Below are positions 7,039 through 14,626 of a DNA stretch of 26,388 nucleotides, one piece after another. Source of the stretch: PCC-7336 sp039817825 (GTDB taxonomy: Bacteria; Cyanobacteriota; Cyanobacteriia; Thermostichales; PCC-7336); assembly GCA_039817825.1 (NCBI GenBank), contig JBCBVA010000046.1:1-26388 (forward strand), written 5' to 3'. A model generated the notes under the pieces. That model was not told the DNA's origin, made no database searches, and worked only from the letters and a program-made list of their open reading frames with translations. The translations under genes and the position numbers were made by a program. How positions within the stretch are numbered: position 1 is the first letter of the stretch; every line of letters starts with the position of its first letter.

Positions 7039-7620
7039 CTAGCGACGACGGGGGGTTATCCCCACCAGCGTCCCAACCCGCTTTAATCCCGGAATCACGG
7101 CTAATACCAATAGGAGGAGTGCATCTAGAGCGAGTTCGAAGTAAGTAAACTCTCGCCCAAAGTAGTTGGGATCCCAATAGCTAATTGAGCTGCGAAATCG
7201 GATGCTCCAGTTCAGCGGGAATAATAGCAAGGGGCCATCGTGGACGTGGGTCGGGATATCGAGTGCCGTGTGCAATAGGCAGGCCAGGAAAAAGTAGAAA
7301 CTCCAGCGAGCAAGGCTGCCAATGCGATCGCGGGATGTCCATAGCAGAGCGATTGCCACGGCTAACACCAGCGGAGAATGCAAAGCGTTATGCAGTGCGA
7401 TCCAAACGGGATCGGTAAAAAACAGATCGTCGAACATGTAGCGAAACGTTTCTGCCGCGCTCATACCTCGCTTGGTGTAGTAGAAGTAGCCGCCTATTGA
7501 CAACAGGTAGAGAGGAAGATCGGGGGCGATGGAACCTAACAAGAACGCGCTGGTGACGACTGGATGGCGTGAGAATTTTGTAGTCGCGGCACCAATCAGA
7601 AAGTGAGAAGGAGTGTTCAC
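7039..7620 (-). CDS. Membrane-bound metal-dependent hydrolase-like protein (YdjM/DUF457-like)
   Basis: This 193-residue protein has about four hydrophobic segments: AFLLGSIAPDLPLYLLSI, VLAVAIALLW, WSFYFFLACLL and ALDALLLLVLAVIPGL. Conserved-looking polar residues sit at the segment edges in the pattern of membrane-bound metal hydrolases: MNTPSHFLIGA at the start, GSIAPDLP, HNALHSP, and LLHTALDIPTHVHDG followed by PLLLFPLNW. The His/Asp set suggests a bound metal and phosphoesterase-type chemistry on membrane substrates, but the substrate is unknown. It is divergent from the ferredoxin/beta-lactamase fusion gene at 7796. The C terminus is basic (TPRRR). The family assignment is by motif pattern and is moderately sure. 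Confidence 0.7.
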   Translation of the reverse strand: MNTPSHFLIGAATTKFSRHPVVTSAFLLGSIAPDLPLYLLSIGGYFYYTKRGMSAAETFRYMFDDLFFTDPVWIALHNALHSPLVLAVAIALLWTSRDRIGSLARWSFYFFLACLLHTALDIPTHVHDGPLLLFPLNWSIRFRSSISYWDPNYFGREFTYFELALDALLLLVLAVIPGLKRVGTLVGITPRRR

Positions 7621-7795
7621 GCTGAGGACTGCTCGCTCGATAGACCTATCCTACTGGCGGATCGCTCTAAAACCGGTGGAAGTTAGTAGGCTCCTGGTGA
7701 TTGATGGGGGCTAGGAAGGTCTTTTCCCGATCGACAAGTGTTTGGCTGGTTGAATTTGCCAAGATAGGTCTACAAGTCTGTTTGGAACTTTGGGA

Positions 7796-8671
7796 ATGGC
7801 CACTCTCAGTCAACGGCGTACCGAGAATGTCGCAGGTGATTTCTACGTCGATCGCACTTGCATCGATTGCGATACCTGCCGCTGGATGGCTCCCGAGGTA
7901 TTTAGTCGAGACGGTTCGATGTCTGCCGTTTATCATCAGCCGAATACCGAAGCGGAGAGAACCGCAGCGTTGCAAGCTTTGTTGTCGTGTCCGACTGCGT
8001 CTATTGGGACTGTGGAAAAACCGGTAGATATCCAGACGGTACAGGCGAGATTTCCACTCGAGATCGCAGATGGTGTCTATCACTGCGGCTACCATTCTGA
8101 ACAGTCATATGGTGCTGCCAGCTACTTCATTGTGCGGTCTGAAGGGAATATTCTGGTCGATTCCCCTCGGTTTACACCACCACTGGTCAAGCGTTTGGAG
8201 AAGTTGGGGGGAATTCGCTACCTGTATCTCACCCATCGGGATGATGTGGCTGACCACCAGAAGTTCCACGATCGCTTTGGCTGCGATCGCATCCTGCATG
8301 AAGACGACATCGGTGACTCTACCCAGTCAGTGGAGATTCAACTGAGCGGCTCGGAGCCCTATCAGTTGGCGGAAGATGTGCTGATTGTTCCCGTTCCCGG
8401 CCACACCAAAGGACATACAGTGCTGCTGTACAACCAGATGTTTCTGTTTACCGGCGACCACCTGGCATTCTCTGCTCGGCTGGACCACCTGACTGGATTT
8501 CGTGATTATTGCTGGTATTCGTGGCCGGAACAAGTGCGATCGATGGAACGATTGACTCACTATAGCTTTGAATGGATTTTGCCGGGGCACGGACGGCGCT
8601 TTCATGCCGAGCGTTCGGACATGCCAAACCATCTCAGGAATTGTGTCACTTGGATGAAATCAGTGGCTTAA
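7796..8671 (+). CDS. Ferredoxin domain fused to a metallo-beta-lactamase-fold hydrolase
   Basis: The first 75 residues form a small iron-sulfur ferredoxin. Cys22, Cys25 and Cys28 (CIDCDTC) plus Cys65 (SCPTASIG) give four ligands for a [4Fe-4S] cluster. From about residue 90 a metallo-beta-lactamase domain follows: GGIRYLYLTHRDDVADH, VPVPGHTKGHTVLLY, FLFTGDHLAFSA and WILPGHGRRFH. The first metal motif is non-canonical: the second His of HxHxDH is replaced by Asp149 and the spacing is two residues longer. ATG at 7796 is chosen over TTG at 7790; it has GGGA directly upstream and a GGA further back. The product is 291 residues. A redox-linked hydrolase or oxidoreductase role is inferred; the substrate is unknown. 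It lies 163 bases before a low-molecular-weight phosphatase gene on the same strand. Confidence 0.9.
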   Translation: MATLSQRRTENVAGDFYVDRTCIDCDTCRWMAPEVFSRDGSMSAVYHQPNTEAERTAALQALLSCPTASIGTVEKPVDIQTVQARFPLEIADGVYHCGYHSEQSYGAASYFIVRSEGNILVDSPRFTPPLVKRLEKLGGIRYLYLTHRDDVADHQKFHDRFGCDRILHEDDIGDSTQSVEIQLSGSEPYQLAEDVLIVPVPGHTKGHTVLLYNQMFLFTGDHLAFSARLDHLTGFRDYCWYSWPEQVRSMERLTHYSFEWILPGHGRRFHAERSDMPNHLRNCVTWMKSVA

Positions 8672-8834
8672 GGCTGAGCCTAAGATACCGATTGGCTGTT
8701 TTTCCCATCAACTGTGTCCTGAGATCGCTGTCGCCATATACAGTGGTTCGTGCGGTAACTTCGGCACTTCCTAGTTGACGGCCGATTTCGAAGTTAGCTG
8801 GGGTTGTCTGCTTGTTGAGGATAGGTGATGTGCA

Positions 8835-9299
8835 ATGGCCAAAAAGTTGTTATTTGTTTGCTTGGGAAATATTTGCCGATCGCCCACAGCCGAGGGGGTG
8901 ATGCGGCATTTAGTATCTGAAGCAGGACTAGCTGAAGAGATTGTTTGCGACTCTGCAGGAACGTCGGCGTATCACGTTGGCGAACCGCCAGATCGACGCA
9001 TGCAACAGGCCGCTTCTGCACAAGGAATGCCACTGGGGGGGCGGGCTCGGCAGTTCGAGCGATCGGATTTTGAAGACTTCGATTTGATCTTGGCGATGGA
9101 TCGGGACAACTACCGCAATATTCTGCGCCTTGACCCGAATGGTGCATACGCTGATAAAGTCCAAATGATGTGCTCCTACTGCACCAAGCATGGAGATCGC
9201 GAAGTTCCTGACCCGTACTACGGAGGTGCAGATGGGTTTCGGTACGTTGTCGATCTGTTGAAGGATGCTTGCTCCGGGTTGTTGGCTGAGATGTCTTAG
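8835..9299 (+). CDS. Low-molecular-weight protein tyrosine phosphatase
   Basis: The enzyme removes phosphate from phosphotyrosine residues or small phosphomonoesters through a cysteinyl-phosphate intermediate. The P-loop is at the very N terminus: Cys9 to Arg15-Ser16 in CLGNICRSPTAEG. The general acid is Asp126 in EVPDPYYGG. A further family segment is DLILAMDRDNYRNI. The length, 154 residues, is standard. The ATG at 8835 places the P-loop at the usual distance. The stop overlaps the stop of the convergent ABC permease gene by 4 bases. No partner tyrosine kinase is in the window; the target could be an exopolysaccharide kinase or a photosynthetic protein, but nothing here decides. Confidence 0.96.
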   Translation: MAKKLLFVCLGNICRSPTAEGVMRHLVSEAGLAEEIVCDSAGTSAYHVGEPPDRRMQQAASAQGMPLGGRARQFERSDFEDFDLILAMDRDNYRNILRLDPNGAYADKVQMMCSYCTKHGDREVPDPYYGGADGFRYVVDLLKDACSGLLAEMS

Positions 9300-10180
9300 G
9301 GGGTGTCTTTCTCCGCTGGAGGAGACGTGGGAGCGGGTAGGTCCTTCCACAGTGATTGCAACGCGAACAATCCCTGGGATGGGCTGAATAGTAAAGCCAG
9401 TAAAAATTGGGCAAACACCACGATCGCGATCGCCGGGCCGGAGGGCAGATCGAAGTAGAAGCTGAGATACATGCCTCCTACGCTGGCCGATACGCCTAGT
9501 AGCGTGCCAATCGCGATCGTCCAATGCAGCTCCTTTGCTAACAGATAGGCGGTGAGGGCCGGCCCCACCAGCATGGAAATCACCAAAATGACCCCAACGG
9601 TTTGCATGCCGACAACAATTGTGAGCGCGACGGCCGCCACAAAGCAGATATCGATGGTCTTTACGGGTAATCCAACGGCTTGGGCACCATTGCGATCGAA
9701 CGTAAAAAACAGCAGCTCTTTATAAAACAACGCTGTCAGCAGCAAAATTAGCAGTGTGACAATCCCCGCCTGCCATACATCTGTCCGCGTCACGCTGAGG
9801 ATATTGCCAAACAGCAGCCCTTCCAAATCCAGGCGGCTATCCAACATGCTGAGCAGAGCCACACCAATTGCAAAAAAGCTCACGAGGGTTAGGGACATGG
9901 CCGCATCTGCTTTCACCCGTGTTTTGGCTCGAATCCAGGAAATGGCCACTGTGCTGAGCACTCCGGAGATAAAGGCTCCCACCAACAGGTTCAGCCCGAA
10001 GAAATTCGCGATCGCCAATCCCGGTAGCACTGAGTGGGAAATCACATTCCCCAGCAATGAGAGGCGCTGCACGATTAAAAACGCCCCGATTGCAGGACAC
10101 AATACGCCGACAATCGCTCCCATCATCAACGAGTACTGCATGAACTCGTATTTCAGTGGGTCAAATAGCCAATCCAGCAT
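9296..10180 (-). CDS. Metal ABC transporter permease (ABC-3 family; Mn/Zn/Fe type)
   Basis: This is the membrane channel of a manganese, zinc or iron importer. The 294-residue protein has about eight hydrophobic helices. It carries the family signature for coupling to the ATPase, SLLGNVISHSVLPGLAIANF, and later GVILVISMLVGPALTAYLL and GPAIAIVVFAQFLLALLFSP. It resembles the cyanobacterial MntB type more than ZnuB, which makes manganese a slightly better guess. It is downstream of the frameshifted ATPase gene, 111 bases apart, on the same strand. No solute-binding protein gene is in the window. If the ATPase gene is truly broken, this permease needs another ATPase or is a remnant. Confidence 0.93.
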   Translation of the reverse strand: MLDWLFDPLKYEFMQYSLMMGAIVGVLCPAIGAFLIVQRLSLLGNVISHSVLPGLAIANFFGLNLLVGAFISGVLSTVAISWIRAKTRVKADAAMSLTLVSFFAIGVALLSMLDSRLDLEGLLFGNILSVTRTDVWQAGIVTLLILLLTALFYKELLFFTFDRNGAQAVGLPVKTIDICFVAAVALTIVVGMQTVGVILVISMLVGPALTAYLLAKELHWTIAIGTLLGVSASVGGMYLSFYFDLPSGPAIAIVVFAQFLLALLFSPSQGLFALQSLWKDLPAPTSPPAEKDTP

Positions 10181-10194
10181 TCAGGTCAAGTCCG

Positions 10195-10222
10195 ACTCAG
10201 AGGCTCGTACTCAGAGGCTCGC
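10195..10222. repeat. 14-bp tandem duplication in the transporter spacer
   Basis: ACTCAGAGGCTCGT at 10195-10208 is repeated as ACTCAGAGGCTCGC at 10209-10222. The pair lies immediately upstream of the permease gene, inside the 111-base spacer after the ATPase gene. It changes the leader of the permease but not the protein. Confidence 0.8.
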
Positions 10223-10291
10223 ACCTTGTGGACAGGCGCGATTCACGTTCACAACGAAGAGTTATGCAGCAGATGCCCACTCTACAGTCGT

Positions 10292-11082
10292 TCATGCCAC
10301 TAATACCGGTGCGCGATCTCCATCTGTATCTTTGCCATGCTTGTCTTTGTGATTTCTGTCTTCGCAGAGGTTGACCAGCATTGCTGCTCCAAAGGCTTGC
10401 TGGATATTGCCTGCGGTCATGACTTCGTGCGGAGTGCCGTTGGCTAACAGGGTGCGGTTGAGTAATAGGAGGCGATCGTAGCGATTGAGGGATTCCCCCC
10501 ATTCGTGGCTGCAGACCACGATCGTTTTGCCTTGCTGTCTCAGTTCGCTCAGTAAGTCCGAAATAATCTGCTCGGAGCGTTTATCGACGCCAGTGAGCGG
10601 TTCATCCATCAGGAAAATATCGGCCTGTTGCGCCAGTGCCCGCGCTAGAAAGATGCGCTGCTGCTGTCCTCCCGATAGTTGGCCAATTTGACGGTGGCGC
10701 AAATTCCACATTTCGACGTGCTCCAGAGCCGAGCGCACGATATCCCGTTCAGAGCGAGTTGCCCATTTGAGCCAGCCGATTGCCGTCGTGCGTGCCATCA
10801 TCACGACACTCCATGCGGAGGTGGGATAGTCCCAGTCAACCCGCGATCGCTGGGGAACGTAGGCCACCTGTCGGCGCTGCTGTGACAGAGGAGAGCCGTT
10901 GAGCAATACTCGACCTCCATTGACCGGTAGAGCAACCCCAGCATGGCTTTGAGCAATGTACTTTTACCTGCACCATTTGGCCCAATGAGCCCGATTGTTT
11001 CACCTGTCGGCAACGTAGCACTGACTTTCTCCAGTGCCAGTACTCCGCGATAGTTCACAGACAGAGACTGGATTTCAATCAT
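10292..11082 (-). pseudogene. Metal ABC transporter ATP-binding protein, frameshifted
   Basis: Two frames together make one MntA/ZnuC-like ATPase. The first starts at ATG 11082 (MIEIQSLSVNYRG) and contains Walker A, GLIGPNGAGKSTLLKAMLGLL. It then runs out of frame at about 10929-10932. The second continues in the other frame with PVNGGRVLLNG, AYVPQRSRVDWDYP (Q-loop), the signature QLSGGQQQRIFLARALA, Walker B IFLMDEPLTGVD and the switch His in VVCSHEWG. The junction lies in CTCT (plus strand AGAG). Removing two bases, or adding one, restores a single frame of about 263 residues with family-like spacing. No classical slippery heptamer is seen. It may be a real mutation, a sequencing error or, less likely, recoding. 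Neither half alone has both Walker motifs, so neither could work alone. Confidence 0.85.
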
Positions 11083-11159
11083 TGGGCGATGGATGTTTGA
11101 GTTATGGGGGAAAGGGGAGATGGATCGCTGAAGAAGCGAAATCGTTAAGTAAATGCGAA

Positions 11160-11174
11160 TGATAATGATTCTCG
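11160..11174. promoter_or_regulatory. Fur/Zur-type operator upstream of the metal transporter
   Basis: TGATAATGATTCTCG matches the 7-1-7 inverted pattern TGATAAT-N-ATTATCA at 13 of 15 positions. It lies 78-92 bases upstream of the ATPase start, a sensible place for metal-dependent repression. Fur (iron) and Zur (zinc) boxes share this shape, so the metal cannot be chosen from the site alone. Confidence 0.6.
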
Positions 11175-11223
11175 ATCCAACAAAAATTTTAGCAAACACT
11201 GTTGGGCTCTGGAGACCGTGCAA

Positions 11224-11646
11224 TCAATATCCCTTTCTGATGTGGATAGTTCGCCGCGCGAGATTGGGGGAAGCTAGCTCTGCGGAGGCTGTTGCCTGCA
11301 CTATCTAAAATGGCTGGTTTCCGCGATTGATACACGATGCTTGCTTGAAGACCTGGCTTCTCGTGCCGCGATAGTAGCCTTTGAGGGGAACAGTAACAGT
11401 GCTTCTTGCATCCTCTAATTTCTTGATATTGGTTCCACTTGATACTGGGTCTAATTGATATGGAACTCCGCTCTCAGGCCTGGAGTCTGTAGACAGCTCA
11501 AAGCCTTAGTTAGCAAAGAGAGATGATTGGAAACTCTCCATAGCGGATTGCCGATCTCTATATGGATTGAGGCAGAAGCAAACTCTGTAGCTGCTCGGCT
11601 TGCCGACGCTCTGGAGCTATTTAGGACTTACGTGTGGTAGTGACTC
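11224..11646. other. Spacer between the metal transporter and the oxygenase, holding repeat copy B
   Basis: No convincing reading frame was seen in this 423-base stretch. It contains copy B of the dispersed repeat (11453-11550). The metal transporter on the minus strand and the oxygenase on the plus strand diverge from here, so promoters for the oxygenase should lie here, but none is clear. Confidence 0.5.
11453..11550 (+). repeat. Dispersed intergenic repeat, copy B
   Basis: This is the partner of copy A at 3760-3850, in the same orientation. Identical blocks include ACAGCTCAAAGCC (11493-11505) and TCTCCAT followed by GCGGATTG (11535-11550), with AATTGATA at the left end. It is about seven bases longer than copy A. 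It carries no reading frame shared with copy A, which argues for a non-coding element. Confidence 0.6.
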
Positions 11647-12231
11647 GTGACGCCAAAGCTGGAACCGCTCAAGCCCGACCTGTTTGTTGTCAAAGGGTTA
11701 CTTGAATTGGCGTTGTGTCGGCATGTCATTGAGATTGCTGAATGTGCCCGCACTAAAACAGCAGGTATCGAGGTTGGTGTCACCAACGCAGATATTCGCA
11801 GCAGCGATATGTTGTCGCTAGATTCAGGTGACCCGCTACTGCAATCCACCAATCAGCTATTGCTCGATAAAGTGGGGGTCATCCAGAGACTTCTGCTGGA
11901 CTATTACGGTGCGACATTCCCCCACTGTGAACCCTGTTCGATTTTGCGCTACCGGGAAGCGCAGTTTTATCGGCGGCATATCGATAACTGGCTGTTATCC
12001 AGCCGGCTGGAGGAAGCCGAGCGTGGGGTACCAACCCGAGATGTCAGTATTGTTGGCTATCTAAACGATGATTTTGAGGGGGGAGAAACCTACTTCGATC
12101 GCCAAGCAATCAAGGTGAAACCCGAAGCTGGGACAGTGTTGGTGTTCCCCTCATTCTTCACGTATCCTCACCAAGCTCTGCCAGTGACGCGAGGCCAAAA
12201 ATACGCGTTCACAACCTGGTTATTTCATTGA
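11647..12231 (+). CDS. 2-oxoglutarate/Fe(II)-dependent oxygenase (prolyl-4-hydroxylase-like)
   Basis: This enzyme family uses Fe(II), oxygen and 2-oxoglutarate to hydroxylate proteins or small molecules. The iron triad is visible: His111 and Asp113 in YRRHIDNW, and His175 in TYPHQALPV. A basic residue for 2-oxoglutarate follows in TRGQKYAFTTWLF (Arg182 or Lys185). The turn GYLNDDFEGGETYF is typical of the P4H-like group. The length is 194 residues. The GTG at 11647 is the first start after an in-frame TGA at 11641; no strong ribosome binding site is visible. The gene stands alone, and its substrate cannot be told from context. Confidence 0.88.
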   Translation: MTPKLEPLKPDLFVVKGLLELALCRHVIEIAECARTKTAGIEVGVTNADIRSSDMLSLDSGDPLLQSTNQLLLDKVGVIQRLLLDYYGATFPHCEPCSILRYREAQFYRRHIDNWLLSSRLEEAERGVPTRDVSIVGYLNDDFEGGETYFDRQAIKVKPEAGTVLVFPSFFTYPHQALPVTRGQKYAFTTWLFH

Positions 12232-12233
12232 TG

Positions 12234-12315
12234 ATTCTTCAGGCTGGCTCCGACAGGTTATCCCCTGTACCCAAGATTTTGCAGCCTGCCTGGATGTGCT
12301 AATTCTTCAGGCTGG
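12234..12315. repeat. 14-bp direct repeats and a small hairpin between convergent genes
   Basis: ATTCTTCAGGCTGG occurs at 12234-12247 and again at 12302-12315. Between them ACAGG (12253-12257) and CCTGT (12264-12268) can pair, and GCAGCCTGCC can pair imperfectly with either CAGGCTGG copy. The region lies between the convergent oxygenase and small membrane protein genes, so a termination role is possible. Confidence 0.55.
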
Positions 12316-12326
12316 GTTAGGCGGCC

Positions 12327-12638
12327 TCACTCGCTGTCCTCTTGGTTGTAGAGTTCTGCCAGTCCTGCCATACCGGTGAAAAACGTATAGACACCAACTT
12401 TGAGTGGATTTTCATCTCGGCTGCTGGCAATGCGAGCGGCGATCGCCCCTTCAACCGCGTGAATCGCCATGGCTCCAGCCCCCACCCAAACCCAGACATC
12501 GAGCTTGGCAGGGAGCTGGGTGTGGTTCGCAGTTGCGTACAGCTTCCACATCAGCAGGACAGCTGCCATGGCTATCAGTACGGATGAGATTAGCTTGATG
12601 GCCAGCCACTGAACGGTATTGGTGGATGCTTCGGTCAT
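12327..12638 (-). CDS. Small membrane protein, unrecognised
   Basis: The 103-residue protein has about three hydrophobic segments: IKLISSVLIAMAAVLLMWKLY, VWVWVGAGAMAIHAVEGAIAA, and a shorter VGVYTFFTGMAGLAELY. The C terminus is acidic (NQEDSE). There are no cysteines and no recognised catalytic motif; a His in AIHAVEGA lies inside the second helix. The ATG start follows only a weak ribosome binding site. It is divergent from the carotenoid oxygenase gene, with a perfect palindrome in the shared spacer, so the two may share regulation. The coding status is supported by the helix pattern and the well-formed frame rather than by a known family. Confidence 0.65.
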   Translation of the reverse strand: MTEASTNTVQWLAIKLISSVLIAMAAVLLMWKLYATANHTQLPAKLDVWVWVGAGAMAIHAVEGAIAARIASSRDENPLKVGVYTFFTGMAGLAELYNQEDSE

Positions 12639-12750
12639 AATTTCACTCTGAGGAGGGGGCGTTTATGGGAGCGAGCCTCGAGACTGGTTTTCGCGAACAC
12701 CCTTCAGTATGGCAAGAGGAGCGGAAAAAGGTCTGCGCAATCATTCAACT

Positions 12751-12765
12751 GGAGCGCAGCGCTCC
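12751..12765. promoter_or_regulatory. Perfect palindrome in a divergent promoter region
   Basis: GGAGCGC and GCGCTCC are perfect seven-base arms around a single A. The site lies between the divergent small membrane protein gene (start 12638) and the carotenoid oxygenase gene (start 12832 or later). An odd-centred palindrome in such a place could be an operator. No known regulator is recognised. Confidence 0.35.
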
Positions 12766-12831
12766 TGACTAAGTCGCCGGATTCATATCAGTTCTCTGCT
12801 AGATTTTCCGCAAGCTCTTCGGCGCACCTGG

Positions 12832-14565
12832 ATGGCTTTTGGGGTCAGTAGAGTATCCAAAGCAACTATTTTGAGCGATCGCCTGTCAATGACATCAACA
12901 CCACCCATCCCGTCTTCTCCCATGTCGTCAGCGGTATCGGCTCCGTCTGCCGATGAGATCGTGTGGGGCAAGCAGCAGGCCGATGCGAACACTGCCGAGT
13001 CCAACACTGGTGATTCCAACTATATTGACGCTCAGAAATCCGCATGGTTCGGGGCATTTCGCTCGCAACTACAAGAGTTCTCTTACGAGATAACAGATAT
13101 TGAGGGTACCCTGCCCGAGGGACTGTACGGTTCGACCTTATTTCGCAATGGACCCAGTCGATTCGAGCGGGGAGAGCAACGGGTTCATCATTACTTGGAT
13201 GGAGATGGATATCTCTCGCGCATTGCGTTTGCCAGCGATGGACGTGTCTTTTTCGATTCTCGGTTTATTAATACTGAAGAGTATGCCCAAGAAGAGAACC
13301 AAGAGCAGTTTTCATTCCGCACGACATTTGGTACTCAGAAACCGGGGGGACTGTGGGTGAATGTCTTCGAAACCTATCTAAAAAATCCTGCGAATACTCA
13401 CGTGTTGCCGTGGGGAGACAGACTGCTGGCTCTGTACGAGGCAGGTTTGCCCTATCGCCTTAACCCCTCAACGCTCGATACCCTCGGTCCGGTGGGGGTT
13501 GATGGCTTACCTGTCAAAGGGGGATTGCCAGGCTCTCGATGGGAGGCCGCACTGCGACTCGCCAGCGGTCGGGAAGCGGTTACCGCTCACCCCCGTATCG
13601 ATCCCGTTCGCGATCGCCTCGCGATCTGGGATTGGTACGTCAAGGTCCAACCCGGTCGGCCCAGCACCTTGCACATCGACATTCGCGAATACGATCGTAA
13701 TTGGACGCTGCAGGATAGTTCTCACTACGCCATGCCGGGGGCGACGGTCAATCCTCATGACTTTGCACTGACTCCCAGCTACTACGTCTTTTTCGAGAAT
13801 CGCTTAGCGTTTGATGTTCTCCCCTTTTTGCTAGGTACCCACTCCCCGGCTGACTGTCTGAAACCATTGACTGGTTGCCCCACGCGGGTTCATCTGGTGC
13901 CCCGTCCTGGAGGGCCGCAGGCGGAGCAGTCGCCTATAGTACTCGACACCGCCGAGTGGTTTTCCATTCATCAGGCATTTGCTTGCGATCTCCCGGATGG
14001 TGGAGTGGATGTGTACAGTGCCGGTTGGCCCGCATCCGGTCTGGATGGAGGATTTCTGACCAGTTGGGGGGGATACGCCCCTAACTTTGATGCGATCGCC
14101 CCGACATTCTTGTGGCAAACCACCATCCATCCCCAAACCCAGTTGGTCGAGCATCGAGTCGTCCCTGGCGCAGAGGGCTACTGTATCGATCACCCCTGCA
14201 TTAATCCCAACTACGAAACGAGTGCGGCCCGCTATCTCTACATGACCTACAGCAACAGGGTAGGAGAATCCTCGCCGCCTGTTGGCTATCTAAAGCTGGA
14301 TATTCAGTCTGGAGAGAAGCAAGTTTGGGTGGGGGAGTTGGAGTGTTTTGTCGAAGAGCCAGTGTTTGTGCCCAGGGCTGGGACCGTGGCTGAAGATCAG
14401 GGGTTGCTGCTGGGGATTGTTTACGACCATCGGCAGGAGCGATCGTCGCTGGTTGTGTTGGATGCTGCCAATATGGATCGGGGGCCAATTTGTCGACTAT
14501 GGCTGACTCACCATCTGGTTCACGGGCTACATGGGTCGTGGTGCCCTCGATACTATGGGCCATAA
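12832..14565 (+). CDS. Carotenoid cleavage oxygenase (RPE65/apocarotenoid oxygenase family)
   Basis: The family cleaves conjugated double bases of carotenoids or apocarotenoids with a non-haem Fe(II) held by four His. Numbering from 12832, these are His253 (VTAHPRID), His309 (NPHDFALT), His380 (FSIHQAFA) and His567 (HGLHGSW). The blade entry LPEGLYGSTLFRNGPSRFERG and the HHYLDGDGYLSRIAF segment fix the fold as a seven-bladed propeller. The frame gives 577 residues, longer than most cyanobacterial members (about 480-500), because of a Ser/Pro/Ala-rich leader of about 70 residues. ATG at 12889 (MTSTPPIP) is an alternative start and gives 558 residues. The gene is followed by a hairpin terminator. 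Substrate and cleavage position cannot be told from the sequence. Confidence 0.93.
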   Translation: MAFGVSRVSKATILSDRLSMTSTPPIPSSPMSSAVSAPSADEIVWGKQQADANTAESNTGDSNYIDAQKSAWFGAFRSQLQEFSYEITDIEGTLPEGLYGSTLFRNGPSRFERGEQRVHHYLDGDGYLSRIAFASDGRVFFDSRFINTEEYAQEENQEQFSFRTTFGTQKPGGLWVNVFETYLKNPANTHVLPWGDRLLALYEAGLPYRLNPSTLDTLGPVGVDGLPVKGGLPGSRWEAALRLASGREAVTAHPRIDPVRDRLAIWDWYVKVQPGRPSTLHIDIREYDRNWTLQDSSHYAMPGATVNPHDFALTPSYYVFFENRLAFDVLPFLLGTHSPADCLKPLTGCPTRVHLVPRPGGPQAEQSPIVLDTAEWFSIHQAFACDLPDGGVDVYSAGWPASGLDGGFLTSWGGYAPNFDAIAPTFLWQTTIHPQTQLVEHRVVPGAEGYCIDHPCINPNYETSAARYLYMTYSNRVGESSPPVGYLKLDIQSGEKQVWVGELECFVEEPVFVPRAGTVAEDQGLLLGIVYDHRQERSSLVVLDAANMDRGPICRLWLTHHLVHGLHGSWCPRYYGP

Positions 14566-14572
14566 GTACCCT

Positions 14573-14592
14573 CTGACTAAATTTTCAGTCAG
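14573..14592. terminator. Probable bidirectional terminator
   Basis: CTGACT (14573-14578) and AGTCAG (14587-14592) pair around the loop AAATTTTC; CCTC before and GAGG after can extend the stem with a bulge. It lies seven bases after the carotenoid oxygenase stop and ahead of the convergent membrane protein stop at 14627. Confidence 0.6.
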
Positions 14593-14626
14593 GAGAGGAT
14601 AATGTAAGTGGCTTTTCCCAGGCGAT

